From: Bacteroidia bacterium
GTDB lineage: Bacteria; Bacteroidota; Bacteroidia; Chitinophagales; Chitinophagaceae
NCBI GenBank assembly: GCA_030426665.1
Contig: JAUHYD010000001.1
Location: forward strand, 372,001-436,000
Direction of reading: 5' to 3'
Length of the DNA: 64,000 nucleotides
Shown: piece by piece, positions 9,401 to 18,424 of the stretch
Layout of the letters: each line of letters begins with the position of its first letter
Numbering within the stretch: position 1 is the stretch's first letter
Made by a program: the position numbers and the translations under genes
Notes under the pieces: generated by a model
Databases searched by the model: none
Seen by the model: the letters and a program-made list of their open reading frames with translations, nothing else
What the model was told of the DNA's origin: nothing

Positions 9401-10853
9401 ATATTCAGTTACAAATACTTGCGGAACTTCTGAGGCAATTAAACTGATTGCGGTAGAGCGTATGGCATCGGCAATTGTTGGTGTTGACTCCGTTTGCACA
9501 GGAGCTTCGGCTATTATGACCGATTCTGTTTCCGATGGTATATGGAGTATTAGCCCCACAGTGATAGCAACTATTTCTTCGTCCGGGGTAGTAAATGGCA
9601 TCACCACCGGAACTGCAACAATAAGTTATACTGTTTTAAATTCCTGCGGTCCCTCTGATGCGTCTAAAATAATTCGTGTCGAGCGCCCGGTATCAATAAT
9701 AACAGGGCCAGATTCCCTGTGTGCTTCAGCAACCATTTCGTTAACAGACAGTGTCGCGGGAGGCACTTGGACGTCAGCATCTACTAGTATTGCTACTGTT
9801 GGAAGTAGCACTGGAGTTGTTTCCGGAATTGCACAAGGAACGTCCATAATAAGTTACACGCACAGCAATGCATGTGGCATAACAACTGCACTTCACACCG
9901 TAACTGTCGATATTACCGCAACACCAATAACAGGACTGTCCGCGGTATGTGTCGGCGCTACCATTACGCTCACTGACACAACGCTTGGAGGTATATGGAG
10001 TAGTGATTTCCCTGCAACAGCAGCCATAACTACCGGTGGGGTTGCCACGGGAGTAGCATCCGGCTCTGTGATAATATCTTATGAAGTAACAAACGCATGC
10101 GGCATGTCAAATGATACAATGCTATTAACAGTGGACACTTCCGCCGCCAACATAGAAGGCGATCCAGATTTGTGTATAGGCAACACAACTACGCTCTCTA
10201 ATGCAACTCCTGGAGGTACATGGTCATCAAGTAATACACTGATTGCGACGGCTAGCTCTTCGGGTGTAATAGGGGCTGTGTCAGAAGGAACAGCAACTAT
10301 TACTTATTCTGTACACAATAGTTGCGGTATAAGCACGACGACAATTATGGTCACCATAGATCAACCGGCCAGTGACATTTTGGGGCCAACAACGGTTTGT
10401 GAAGGCGAAACCATTAATTTGACTAATGCTACCGCCGATGGAACTTGGATTAGCGATAATTCAACTATTGCATCCGTAAGTAGCGGTGTAGTATCTGGTG
10501 TTAGTGCAGGAACAACAACAATATCTTACACTGTCGATAACTCATGTGGAATTACCAGCCGCTATATCGAAGTGAACGTACTAAGCGCTACAGACTGTCA
10601 TTCAGGATTACCGATAACCTCAAATTCTCAGAGTATTTTGTTATATCCTGTACCTACACACTCAGATATATTCATTAATGCTCCCTTTAAAGTAAAACTA
10701 GTTTTTACAGGTGTTAATGGCAGACAATATAACTATACACCAACTGCAAATGGAAAAGTATCTATAAAAGATCTCCCCAATGGCGACTATGTCGTTACCA
10801 TTCTTGACGCAAAAGAAAGAAAAGTCGCTGTGAGAAAAATACAGAAAATGTAA
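6426..10853 (+). CDS. T9SS-secreted beta-helix protein with seven Ig-like repeats
   Basis: A 1475-residue secreted protein. Residues 1-29 are a signal peptide ending near STGQ. Residues about 30-860 form a right-handed parallel beta-helix of the polymorphic-membrane-protein kind, with recurring GGAI/GGG turns and short 'NCTF..N' rungs, followed by a typical DPLF...SPAVNTGS...D.GAYE closing segment. Residues about 866-1395 hold seven tandem BIG_2-like Ig repeats of about 75 residues, each with one Cys near the start (GxxxLC) and one in a TCG/SCG motif, likely disulfide bonded. Residues about 1405-1475 are a type A T9SS sorting domain. It is probably anchored at or released from the cell surface; adhesion or glycan contact is inferred from architecture only. 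Confidence 0.9.
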   Translation: MLSNSLQCLVKASMICFLLLASTAIKSTGQTIFYVNSSTGSDANPGTSWVLAYRNVTKALASANSSIAAEVQIWIAQGTYTPIDGIAPTSPTLADTSFLFCRGIGAGRALKVYGGFSGTETSISARTSGHTTYLDGYLGLERSYHIGVITGLSALSDSVVIDGITIQNGSAKGNGVKTFNGVDVARNAGGGFYLENNLTSKIAIRNCTFRFDSAIGNDNTCIYSSGGMGGSAFGGGVYVRSTQGLFANCSFVANAVVGNTGGCNVFPGTFTGTGGNASGGGLYANRADIIITSCTFNRNSVMGGIGKRGSHTPSYGGGRGGDAFGGGACFQSCTPTVSDCTLAENVAYGGTGDGPSSYARGGSSYGGGIFADSASFFLLESTFEKNVVFPGQTIPNRYGNAFGGGLCNKNCTPSVSDCTFESNLATDSSVYYDLSKPYCMGGAIANINANTSITNCTLLRNRAISFRKGYCYGGAIYNLECAPTISFCNMSENQSKSGYLHWFMDALPGPGLSGGGALANYRSSPAVSNCTFKHNSAQGTSDGYPYGSAIFNQDTSNAVFWDCVIDSNIGSSYVTFGTVACLRSDAKFIRCKFRNNGRFFSEYYGGAFYNEAGAPVIDTCWFQNNSSRYGAAIYQNSGSLAPRNCLFESNEAYYDGGAIYSTGADMKFSSINNVFKGNNAQGGRGGAIRVGSSGPYGDTIINNVFLHNTARGSGSSRGGGAISITSPAHFIYNNTFYADTASADGGAIKIESATGISRVANNIFSQCYASGTSLDTSVSGTGSFDFSNNLFSDTDPLFVSSTTPSGPDNIWGTADDGLQLQTCSPAVNTGSNAYLIPGVDDDMLGNDRVNGISIDMGAYEKNLISPISGPSTLCRYTTIALGVSPAGGTWSSSNPSVATVSSSGMVTGINQGVAIITYSRSFGCVGAISVKYITIERTAAPILGDTALCIGSTISLSDTTSSGIWSSSAPTVATVSSLGYLNGLAQGTASITYSVTNTCGTSEAIKLIAVERMASAIVGVDSVCTGASAIMTDSVSDGIWSISPTVIATISSSGVVNGITTGTATISYTVLNSCGPSDASKIIRVERPVSIITGPDSLCASATISLTDSVAGGTWTSASTSIATVGSSTGVVSGIAQGTSIISYTHSNACGITTALHTVTVDITATPITGLSAVCVGATITLTDTTLGGIWSSDFPATAAITTGGVATGVASGSVIISYEVTNACGMSNDTMLLTVDTSAANIEGDPDLCIGNTTTLSNATPGGTWSSSNTLIATASSSGVIGAVSEGTATITYSVHNSCGISTTTIMVTIDQPASDILGPTTVCEGETINLTNATADGTWISDNSTIASVSSGVVSGVSAGTTTISYTVDNSCGITSRYIEVNVLSATDCHSGLPITSNSQSILLYPVPTHSDIFINAPFKVKLVFTGVNGRQYNYTPTANGKVSIKDLPNGDYVVTILDAKERKVAVRKIQKM

Positions 10854-10857
10854 AAAA

Positions 10858-10905
10858 TCATGCTGCTCATTATAACACTTTATCGGGAGCAGCATGAATC
10901 CTTTT
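10858..10905 (+). terminator. Hairpin terminator of the beta-helix gene
   Basis: An 11-bp inverted repeat (TCATGCTGCTC / GAGCAGCATGA) with an 18-nt loop begins 5 bp after the stop codon and is followed by ATCCTTTTAA. The loop is large and the T-run short, so efficiency is uncertain. Confidence 0.55.
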
Positions 10906-10941
10906 AACCTGGCAATTTACATATAAATACTAATCTATCGT

Positions 10942-11538
10942 TTACACACGCTTCAGCCAGCCTGTTACGCTCATTCTGGGTTTTCGCGCTACGGCAACTT
11001 CATGCTCCAATACATCACTCTGAAAAAACACAGCCTTACAACTATTTGGCGCTACACTTTGCATAATGCCACCTTCATGGTGTATCACCAAATGCCCACC
11101 GTCGTCGTCCTGCCAGTTTTCATTCAGGTAACTGATCATTGAATACTTCCGGGTGCTATTGTTCTTAAACTGATCTTTGTGTCTGGCATAAAAAGCACCT
11201 TCTTCGTACAAGGCATAATGAAACTCAAATGCGTTCAACCCCGTATAGCAAGTCTTGTTCAGATAAGCAACAAACTTGCGGACAATCTCCAGAAATTCCA
11301 TCTCAGCCTCATTCTTTGACTTTTCATTCAGCCAAAGAGTCTTATCACCTCTGATACTAAGTCTTTCGATTTTTTCTTTGCCATTGCCAATACCGGCGAC
11401 ACGCAATGCCCCCTCGCTATTAAGGTTGTACAGGTTTTGTAGCAGCGCAGCTGCCAACGTAGAGGACAGAAACCCATCGGATATTCCAATTTTGCCGGTA
11501 ATAAAACCATCTACCAGCTCCTCAAACTTTGACTCCAT
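10942..11538 (-). CDS. 2OG-Fe(II) oxygenase, prolyl-4-hydroxylase-like
   Basis: A 198-residue soluble protein of the SM-20/prolyl 4-hydroxylase alpha-like group. The iron triad is H120, D122 (YARHKDQF) and H179 (LEHEV), and R188 in RMSVTGW should bind the 2-oxoglutarate carboxylate. These enzymes couple 2-oxoglutarate and oxygen to hydroxylation of a side chain, often proline, of a protein substrate; the target here is unknown. The length is usual for the family and all catalytic residues are present. A fragment of a paralogue lies at 6310-6366. A perfect 14-bp inverted repeat sits 34 bp upstream of the ATG and may carry its control site. Confidence 0.9.
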   Translation of the reverse strand: MESKFEELVDGFITGKIGISDGFLSSTLAAALLQNLYNLNSEGALRVAGIGNGKEKIERLSIRGDKTLWLNEKSKNEAEMEFLEIVRKFVAYLNKTCYTGLNAFEFHYALYEEGAFYARHKDQFKNNSTRKYSMISYLNENWQDDDGGHLVIHHEGGIMQSVAPNSCKAVFFQSDVLEHEVAVARKPRMSVTGWLKRV

Positions 11539-11571
11539 ATATTTATATATGCAGCAAAGAAAATTATTTTT

Positions 11572-11602
11572 CTGTAACTAACTTAAAATAAGTTAGTTAC
11601 AG
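11572..11602. repeat. Perfect 14-bp inverted repeat upstream of the oxygenase
   Basis: CTGTAACTAACTTA, loop AAA, TAAGTTAGTTACAG: 14 paired bases without a mismatch. It lies between the stop of the Asp-box protein (11670) and the oxygenase ATG (11538). Neither side is followed by a convincing T-run in the direction of the flanking genes, so an operator or a regulatory hairpin is as likely as a terminator. Confidence 0.6.
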
Positions 11603-11669
11603 TTTAATTTTAACATATTACATAATATATAAACAGATTAAAAATCGTCATCAGAGCGTTTACAACTTT

Positions 11670-14600
11670 CTACATCTTCACGAGTTTTCGGGTTACAGAT
11701 TGTACCCCATCAATATCAATGGAAACTACATAAATACCCTGAGTTAACCCCTGCAAGTTGACCATTATTGTATTTACCCCACCCCTCAATCTTTCTGAAA
11801 AACCAGTAACCTTCTTACCGGCAATGTCAGTAATAGTTACACTTGCTTCACTCGAAGGCGTCTTTCCCAGATCAATGTCAATTTTTGACCATCCCTTACA
11901 AGGATTCGGATAGAAATCAGAAATTGCTAACGCAGCATTCTCCTGCCCACTTATAGATACTATATGAGAAGTGGTGTCATTATTAACCACAACATACTGA
12001 GCGTTATAAGCACTGTCATAACTGCCCGACACCCAAGTTAAATGGCAATCTGCCGGCGCATAACTAAAAGTCGTAGCAGCAGTCAATTCACTCCCCCATG
12101 TATTACCAAAATCTCCGGTTGCGCGCTTAAATAAGCGGAAATCACCTGCCAGATAATCAGAAAAAAGAATGTTCAATCCGCCCATGACCGTACTATCCGG
12201 TGCAGCAAAAGATTGATTGGCACCATAGTTGTTTACAATAAAATAACCGGGCACAGTTGGCCGTGTATCAGGAGCCACATCCGGATTACTGAACAAATGG
12301 AACGCTACCACCTCTCCGTCAGGATAAACACCTGAAGTCGGTAAGTGTATATTCAGATTAGCGTCTGTAAAACTTTTCAGACCGCCAGAATTGACACTCG
12401 GCATCCGGAACATACGCCCACTACTAACCGGCGCGCTGGAAGCAACAACATTTGCTTCCGGGACGAAAGAGTTGAAGTTGTTCTTCATATCATAAATACG
12501 ACCACCCGGCGCATAATACTGATTAAACTGAAAATACTTTATCAAACCAGTCTCCGTTGCAGGGTCGGTAATAAGATGCATCTTTTCCCTTACCTCTTCC
12601 TGACTAAGTGTATAATCAAAAAACTTCACCTCATCAATCTTCCCTTTAAACTTAGACCCTTGCCCGTTATGGCAATCCAGATTCAGCATAAACGGCGACT
12701 GCGATAAATCTATTGCCGGCATAGCATCTGTATTCACTGTATCAGCTATCCCGTTCAGATATAGAACCACACCTGTAGGACTGTAAGTCAGCACAACGTA
12801 ATTCCACTTGGTACTATCACACACTAAGCTGCTCGTACCATGATAGCTTATGAGACTGTCTGTGTAGCACAAAATAAGATTGGGAGTATATCCGTTAAAT
12901 TTAAAACCTAAACCAAATCCCCCGCTCCCCGAACCCGGATATTTTCCATGAGATACTATCTGAGAAAAACTCTTTTGCACGCCCTCCGGCTGTATCCAGC
13001 AAGATATAGAGAAGGTATTACTATTAATATTTGCAACGCCTAAGTTTACAGTTTGTGTTATCCCGTTAAGCTGAATACACTTACCGGCAACAGTATCCGG
13101 GCCACAGTGTGTATCGTCCACAACAATCATGCCCGTAATCGTTTTGCTATCTGTGACCCCACCTCTCGAAACAGAAAGAGAAACATCGTAAGTACCTGCA
13201 CCCGGGTAAACAACACTAGGCCTCAAATCTGTAGTACTGCTCACATAAAGCGCACCGGGAAAAGACCAGGCCCTTGTTGTCCCGGCATAATCAGTCATGG
13301 AGTAATCAAAGAAATGAATTGTATCTCTGGCACAGCCTACATACTTTCTATCAGCCATCGGTTGAGCAACCGGGCTCCCCACCGAGTATAACGGAGACTC
13401 CCATACGCTGCAATTCCCTGCCAGCCTTATTTTGCTGTCTCTATAAAAAATAAGTGCACCTACTCTGGCAGACAAGCTTTGTGGTAGATTGTCACTAAAA
13501 TCTATCCAATCACTCATAGTGGCATCCCGGTAATATAGTTTTGATGGCTTCACATTCGTAACAGCATACACTCCACCATTTGTTCCTCCCTGAAACTGAA
13601 GAAAAGCAACCTTCTCACCATTCAATGCAGACCCTGTGATATTAGTCCAGGAACCTCCTCCATCCGTCGACTTAAACACCTTAGATGCCGCAGGTCCGTT
13701 TGCCATACAAACATAAACCTCGTTTTCGTCCTTCGGGTTAACAGCTACGTCCGTATTGTAATAAGACCATGCAACCGGCAGCGAAAGTGCGCTCCATGTT
13801 GAGCCTCCATCGGTAGTTACATACAAGCCACTGTTCGTACATACATAAATCACATCTGGCTGGCTGCGGGCAATTTCAAAACGCCACACCTTATTTCCAC
13901 TTCCAAAATTATGTAACGATGTATACGAAGAGCCGGCATTAACAGACTTCCAGAGTATACTATCCTTACCTAAATAAAACACATTCGAATACCTTGGGTC
14001 TGACACTAATTCACTCGAAAACTTACCGTAGTAATCATCTTGCGGCCACATAGAGTTCGGTGCATCGGGAGCTCCATTCTCTACTGCTCCGGTCAAAGTG
14101 CCCGGTAGTACCCGCATGCCTATATCCCGAAAGCCCACGACACCATTGTGCCCATGAAATACGTGCCCAGTCGCATCTTCCCCGCCACCAAGCGAAAGTG
14201 CATTTCCGGCACCAAACAAATCGTATAGCGCACCATTTCCGTTATGGTACCTTCCGCCTACCACAATATCTTCATCCCACCCTTGTCCGAATCCCCAATA
14301 GTCTGCACTGCGGATACCATTGTTACGCACAGACCAGTTTGCAGCATTAGTAAAAAAGTCAGAAGAATGATTTACACCACCATCTGTTGCCAGATAAGTA
14401 TCTCCACCAATGGCTAACGCCCACTGTAAGTCAGGATGAATACCAATAGGTCCGGAATAACCGCCAACAGGACTAAAGTTCAAACCGCCGTCAGTAGACT
14501 TGTATGTAGTGGTAGTCCCAACTATCACAGCATTGGCATCAGAGGGAGATGCAACGATACCTAAATCATAATACCCTTGTCCGTTCGACATGCCAAGCCC

Positions 14601-15806
14601 TGTGGTTGCAGATGTACCGCCCAGTCCTGTTGCTGTTGACGATACAGTAACGCTCCATGTGCTTCCGCCATCGGTACTCTTTATCATCTTAGGTGGAGTA
14701 GTATTACCTAGGTTCACACAGTATATCACATTGGAATTGGCAGGTGTTACAGCAAGTCTTGCACCCTTAGTATCTGTCGAAGACAAACCTCCCGTCACAT
14801 TCGAGAAGTTGGCGCCTCCGTCTACAGACCGAAGCAATACCAAACCATCAGTCGTTGTAGAACCAACCGCATAAATCGTATTGGCATCGGCTGGGTTAAT
14901 TGCCATATCGTATAACTTACCGGTGACAGTGCTACCCGGCGACACAAACCACGTCAGCCCGAAATTATCACTATAATAAATTGCTGTATTCCCTGTAATA
15001 AACACTCTGCCGGTTGTCGGACTTATTACCATTGAGTTGCCGCCACCGCCTGTATAGCCGGTTAAAGGTGTCCACGTAAGGCCTCCCGTAGCCGTCTTCA
15101 AAAGTACATTTGCAGAGCCGTCATAGGTATAAACAATGTTCTCGTTAGTCGGGTCAACAACAATAGATTTCGCAGTGCAGTTAGAAAGGGACTCAGTGAT
15201 GCTGGCCCAATGCATGCCCTTATCCGACGAACGATATAACGTACCCGGCTCGCTACCCGCATATAATACATTGGGGTTTGATGGCGCAGCAGCTATCGCA
15301 TATATGTTGGACTGATAGTTCTTCAGCTCTCCTGTTCCTACCTTATAAGTCTGCACCGGCCCCAGCACCGACCAACTGGCAGCGCTGGTCGTCCGTGATT
15401 GATAATTAGGGTCTTGCCGGATATTCGACTCCGCAATAGACCTGAGTAACAATTCTTTGTTGCGGTTCGGATTGTAACTAATGCTACCATCAGCATTTAC
15501 AAAAGGCATCATTTCATTTCGCCACCGTATATATGCATTCAGGTATGGGTCTTCATGAAATCCATCCTCACCATCTACTCTTTCACTTTCATCAGATGTC
15601 GCATTATACACTTCAATTAATGAGTCTATTCTGTACACATTAGGATGCGCCCAATCAGCACTTGTTACCCACGAGGGGACAGAAATTTCTGCAGGGAGGT
15701 CAAAGGGGACTTTGTTTTGCGAAAACGCAATGCTACCCGAAAAAATTATTGCAATAATAAAAGATACTCCAAAACGAACTAACAACGCCTTCCTACTATA
15801 ACTCAT
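11670..15806 (-). CDS. T9SS-secreted Asp-box propeller, PKD and LamG protein
   Basis: A 1378-residue secreted protein with an N-terminal signal peptide (hydrophobic FGVSFIIAIIFSGSIAFS). Residues about 150-740 contain many BNR/Asp-box motifs of the S/T-x-D-G-G-x-x-W type (STDGGSTW, TTDGGSTW, STDGGGSW), typical of sortilin/VPS10-like beta-propellers. A PKD-like domain (about 819-900) and a LamG/concanavalin-like jelly roll (about 909-1070; CIQLNG...NTFSISCWIQPEG) follow. The end (about 1300-1378, FYPNPCKG...) is a type A T9SS sorting domain. It is probably displayed on the surface and may bind or cut glycans, but catalytic residues of a sialidase are not evident. The predicted role is glycan binding or adhesion. 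Confidence 0.9.
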   Translation of the reverse strand: MSYSRKALLVRFGVSFIIAIIFSGSIAFSQNKVPFDLPAEISVPSWVTSADWAHPNVYRIDSLIEVYNATSDESERVDGEDGFHEDPYLNAYIRWRNEMMPFVNADGSISYNPNRNKELLLRSIAESNIRQDPNYQSRTTSAASWSVLGPVQTYKVGTGELKNYQSNIYAIAAAPSNPNVLYAGSEPGTLYRSSDKGMHWASITESLSNCTAKSIVVDPTNENIVYTYDGSANVLLKTATGGLTWTPLTGYTGGGGNSMVISPTTGRVFITGNTAIYYSDNFGLTWFVSPGSTVTGKLYDMAINPADANTIYAVGSTTTDGLVLLRSVDGGANFSNVTGGLSSTDTKGARLAVTPANSNVIYCVNLGNTTPPKMIKSTDGGSTWSVTVSSTATGLGGTSATTGLGMSNGQGYYDLGIVASPSDANAVIVGTTTTYKSTDGGLNFSPVGGYSGPIGIHPDLQWALAIGGDTYLATDGGVNHSSDFFTNAANWSVRNNGIRSADYWGFGQGWDEDIVVGGRYHNGNGALYDLFGAGNALSLGGGEDATGHVFHGHNGVVGFRDIGMRVLPGTLTGAVENGAPDAPNSMWPQDDYYGKFSSELVSDPRYSNVFYLGKDSILWKSVNAGSSYTSLHNFGSGNKVWRFEIARSQPDVIYVCTNSGLYVTTDGGSTWSALSLPVAWSYYNTDVAVNPKDENEVYVCMANGPAASKVFKSTDGGGSWTNITGSALNGEKVAFLQFQGGTNGGVYAVTNVKPSKLYYRDATMSDWIDFSDNLPQSLSARVGALIFYRDSKIRLAGNCSVWESPLYSVGSPVAQPMADRKYVGCARDTIHFFDYSMTDYAGTTRAWSFPGALYVSSTTDLRPSVVYPGAGTYDVSLSVSRGGVTDSKTITGMIVVDDTHCGPDTVAGKCIQLNGITQTVNLGVANINSNTFSISCWIQPEGVQKSFSQIVSHGKYPGSGSGGFGLGFKFNGYTPNLILCYTDSLISYHGTSSLVCDSTKWNYVVLTYSPTGVVLYLNGIADTVNTDAMPAIDLSQSPFMLNLDCHNGQGSKFKGKIDEVKFFDYTLSQEEVREKMHLITDPATETGLIKYFQFNQYYAPGGRIYDMKNNFNSFVPEANVVASSAPVSSGRMFRMPSVNSGGLKSFTDANLNIHLPTSGVYPDGEVVAFHLFSNPDVAPDTRPTVPGYFIVNNYGANQSFAAPDSTVMGGLNILFSDYLAGDFRLFKRATGDFGNTWGSELTAATTFSYAPADCHLTWVSGSYDSAYNAQYVVVNNDTTSHIVSISGQENAALAISDFYPNPCKGWSKIDIDLGKTPSSEASVTITDIAGKKVTGFSERLRGGVNTIMVNLQGLTQGIYVVSIDIDGVQSVTRKLVKM

Positions 15807-15985
15807 AATTAATAAAATTGGGAACGTCTAAAATTAGGCTTTTTCAACAAACCGTTGAATTGACGATAAAAACATTCTCAACAGCCCTAAAAAACGTCTG
15901 CAACTATCAGCTTTTCTAATTTATACTTTACGTTAATCGATAATAGCAATGAAACAAGAAGCCTACCTTTATAAAAAGAAATCAG

Positions 15986-17029
15986 GTGGAATTGACCAGT
16001 AGCAGACAGCAAGTGTATACAGAGGAGTTTTCTCTGAATCACCTCATGCCTGAGCAGTACGTTGCATATGCGCACAAAGTTGCTTCACTTGTCCCATGGT
16101 TTCTGATACAGTCAAATACCCATACATTGGTTTTCAGGACGCCGGAAAACGAATACTCTATGGGGGAGCTCGTCACTTTGAGCATCTCTGAAAAAACAGC
16201 CACCATCCACAGCAAGTCCGTCAACGAATACTATGCTAACGACCAGCAAAACCTTGCCAATATCGCCCTTCTGAAAAATGCCATTTCACGAGTGGCCGAA
16301 GAAGAGGAAAAGAAAAATCGCAACATGCACCCCATGCATCGGGAAAAATACGGGGCATTGGTAATTTCAAAGAGTTATGTGGTTACACCGGTACTTGTTT
16401 ACCTTAATGTAATTGTATTTATAGCGATGGTACTTAGTGGCGTATCTCCGCTACATCCCACTACCAAGGCGCTATTTATGTGGGGCGGCAACTACCGATT
16501 GGCTGTTGTAGATGGCGAATGGTGGCGACTGCTCTCCTACATGGTTCTGCATGCTGGCGGTTTGCATATCTTCATGAATATGTTTGCCCTGCTGTATGTA
16601 GGCATGTTCCTGGAGCCATTAATGGGCAGACTCAGATTTGCGTCAGCATATGTACTTACCGGTGTTTGTGCAGGAGTACTCAGTATCATTATGCATAGCA
16701 ATAGCGTGGGCGTGGGAGCATCCGGTGCTATATTCGGCATGTACGGCGTATTCCTTTCGATACTCACTACCTCTCATATTCAGAAGACTATGAGAAAAAC
16801 AATGCTACGTAGCATGCTGTTTTTTGTAGTATTTAACCTGATGACCGGCCTGCAGGGAAATGTTGATAATGCAGCACATATCGGAGGACTCGTGAGTGGC
16901 TTTACCATGGGCTATGTGTTCTACCCCGGTATCAAAAAACATAGCAACACCAATAAACAGCTTGTTGTTATATCACTTATTTCCGTTGCTGTTATTCTGT
17001 TAACAAGTGTGTGTATTCATTTCTTATAA
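15986..17029 (+). CDS. Rhomboid family intramembrane serine protease
   Basis: 347 residues. A soluble N-terminal region (1-130) of unknown fold precedes six to seven membrane helices. The catalytic serine is S246 in GVGASGAIFG and the catalytic histidine H298 in NAAHIGG; the oxyanion-side H194 and N198 (LHIFMNM) are in GlpG-like spacing. It should cleave transmembrane substrates within the inner membrane. The start is uncertain: GTG 15986 opens the frame, with an in-frame stop just upstream, and the first ATG in frame is M21 (16046). It is followed on the opposite strand by the RNA methyltransferase gene. All key residues are intact. Confidence 0.92.
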   Translation: MELTSSRQQVYTEEFSLNHLMPEQYVAYAHKVASLVPWFLIQSNTHTLVFRTPENEYSMGELVTLSISEKTATIHSKSVNEYYANDQQNLANIALLKNAISRVAEEEEKKNRNMHPMHREKYGALVISKSYVVTPVLVYLNVIVFIAMVLSGVSPLHPTTKALFMWGGNYRLAVVDGEWWRLLSYMVLHAGGLHIFMNMFALLYVGMFLEPLMGRLRFASAYVLTGVCAGVLSIIMHSNSVGVGASGAIFGMYGVFLSILTTSHIQKTMRKTMLRSMLFFVVFNLMTGLQGNVDNAAHIGGLVSGFTMGYVFYPGIKKHSNTNKQLVVISLISVAVILLTSVCIHFL

Positions 17030-17070
17030 AAAAGGATAACGGTGAAGTAACACGCAACCCTGTGGCTCCG

Positions 17071-18243
17071 CTACTCTCTTTTCATTCTTCGGCTACCATC
17101 ATATAGCTCAAACTCCAACAAACGGCAATCAATAATGCTCGTATAAAACTCAATACGCCGCTTTGCCTTTAGCCCCACTTTCTTGGCGAGGTCCAGATTG
17201 CCTGTGAATATGTATCCCCAATAGCCACCGCACTTTTTCTTCATAAAGTCGCCAATCTCCATGTAGGTTTTCTCCAACTCCTCCATACTACCCAATCGCT
17301 CTCCGTATTCCGGATTCATAAACATCACACCCTTGCCTCCTTCGGGCACATCGGTATCTCTGAAGTCACAAACCGAAAATTCTATCATGTCCGCCACTCC
17401 GGCTGCTATTGCATTCTTTTTTGCGTTGGCTATCGCAATGTCACTGAAATCCGTTGCTATAATACGAACACCCGGCACTTCTACAATCTGCCGGTCTAAA
17501 CGCTCCATTTCATCCAGATACACTTCATTGTTATAACCTGTGAGGTGCATAAAGGCATAGTTCATCCGAAATAATCCCGGTGCTGTTTTGGTAGCAATCA
17601 AACAAGCCTCTATTGCCAGTGTACCCGAACCGCACATAGGATTTACAAATGGCGATTGCCGGTCCCACCTAGTCGCCATTACGGTTGCTGCTGCCAGCGC
17701 CTCCAGCATCGGCGCACGACCCGGTATCTTGCGGTAGCCATGCCTTGCCAGTGAGTCCCCGGTGGTATCTACAAACACCTCCGCAGACTCATTCTTCCAG
17801 AACAAGTGTATCACCGCACCCTTCAACTCCGAGCCGGTATCGGGCCGGGTGCCACGCTTATCCCTGAGTCTATCTATGATAGCATCCTTCACCCGTAAGT
17901 TGGCAAACATATTGTTATTGATGGTCGGGTTCTGCACATTGCTCGTAATAGAGAAATAGCCGTTTTCGGGCAGCAGATTCTCCCAGGGATAGCTCACCAG
18001 ATTATTATACACGTCATCGGCATCTACAGCGTCAAACTGTTTCAGGCTGTACAGCACCTGACTGGCGCAACGCAGATTGAGATTCAGCCGGATACAATCA
18101 TTGACCGTCGCCATCAAACGTACACCTGTTACAAATGTCTCTAAGGGCTCAAATCCCAACTCCTTTACCTCCTGTTCCACATAAGGCGCAAGCCGCTTAT
18201 GACAAGTAATGGTAACCGGGGCTGCTGTAGTGTATAATGACAT
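17071..18243 (-). CDS. THUMP-domain RNA guanine-N2 methyltransferase
   Basis: 390 residues with an N-terminal ferredoxin-like/THUMP RNA-binding region (about 1-160) and a Rossmann methyltransferase domain. Motif I is NPMCGSGTLAIEA (SAM binding) and the catalytic NPPY-type motif is NPEYGER. This is the RlmL-N/YpsC group, whose studied members make m2G in 23S rRNA (E. coli G2445). The exact target nucleotide in this organism is inferred. The length is usual for the Bacteroidota single-domain form, without the RlmK half found fused in E. coli. It stands alone between divergently arranged neighbours. Confidence 0.92.
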   Translation of the reverse strand: MSLYTTAAPVTITCHKRLAPYVEQEVKELGFEPLETFVTGVRLMATVNDCIRLNLNLRCASQVLYSLKQFDAVDADDVYNNLVSYPWENLLPENGYFSITSNVQNPTINNNMFANLRVKDAIIDRLRDKRGTRPDTGSELKGAVIHLFWKNESAEVFVDTTGDSLARHGYRKIPGRAPMLEALAAATVMATRWDRQSPFVNPMCGSGTLAIEACLIATKTAPGLFRMNYAFMHLTGYNNEVYLDEMERLDRQIVEVPGVRIIATDFSDIAIANAKKNAIAAGVADMIEFSVCDFRDTDVPEGGKGVMFMNPEYGERLGSMEELEKTYMEIGDFMKKKCGGYWGYIFTGNLDLAKKVGLKAKRRIEFYTSIIDCRLLEFELYDGSRRMKRE

Positions 18244-18388
18244 GCCTCAAAGGTAAATGCAAGATTGGACAATTAGCTACCGCCGATACAATATTCAAGA
18301 ATATCACAGAGCACCCTGCTCTATCAAAAACGTTGACAAACTAATGTTAACATCCTCGGCAATAAATCAAAGGCATTCACAAATTCCG

Positions 18389-18396
18389 TATTTTTG
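18389..18396 (+). promoter_or_regulatory. Candidate -7 box TATTTTTG
   Basis: An exact TAnnTTTG match 29 bp before the ATG at 18425. Its position supports that ATG over the upstream in-frame ATG at 18257. A -33 TTG at standard spacing is not obvious. Confidence 0.5.
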
Positions 18397-18424
18397 CATT
18401 TCACATTTAAAATTTGATTTCTTT

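Noticed and set aside
9176-9607. Long antisense frame inside the beta-helix protein gene
   Set aside because: It is opposite the Ig-repeat coding region and reflects the repetitive codon pattern; the sense protein has signal peptide, repeats and sorting domain.
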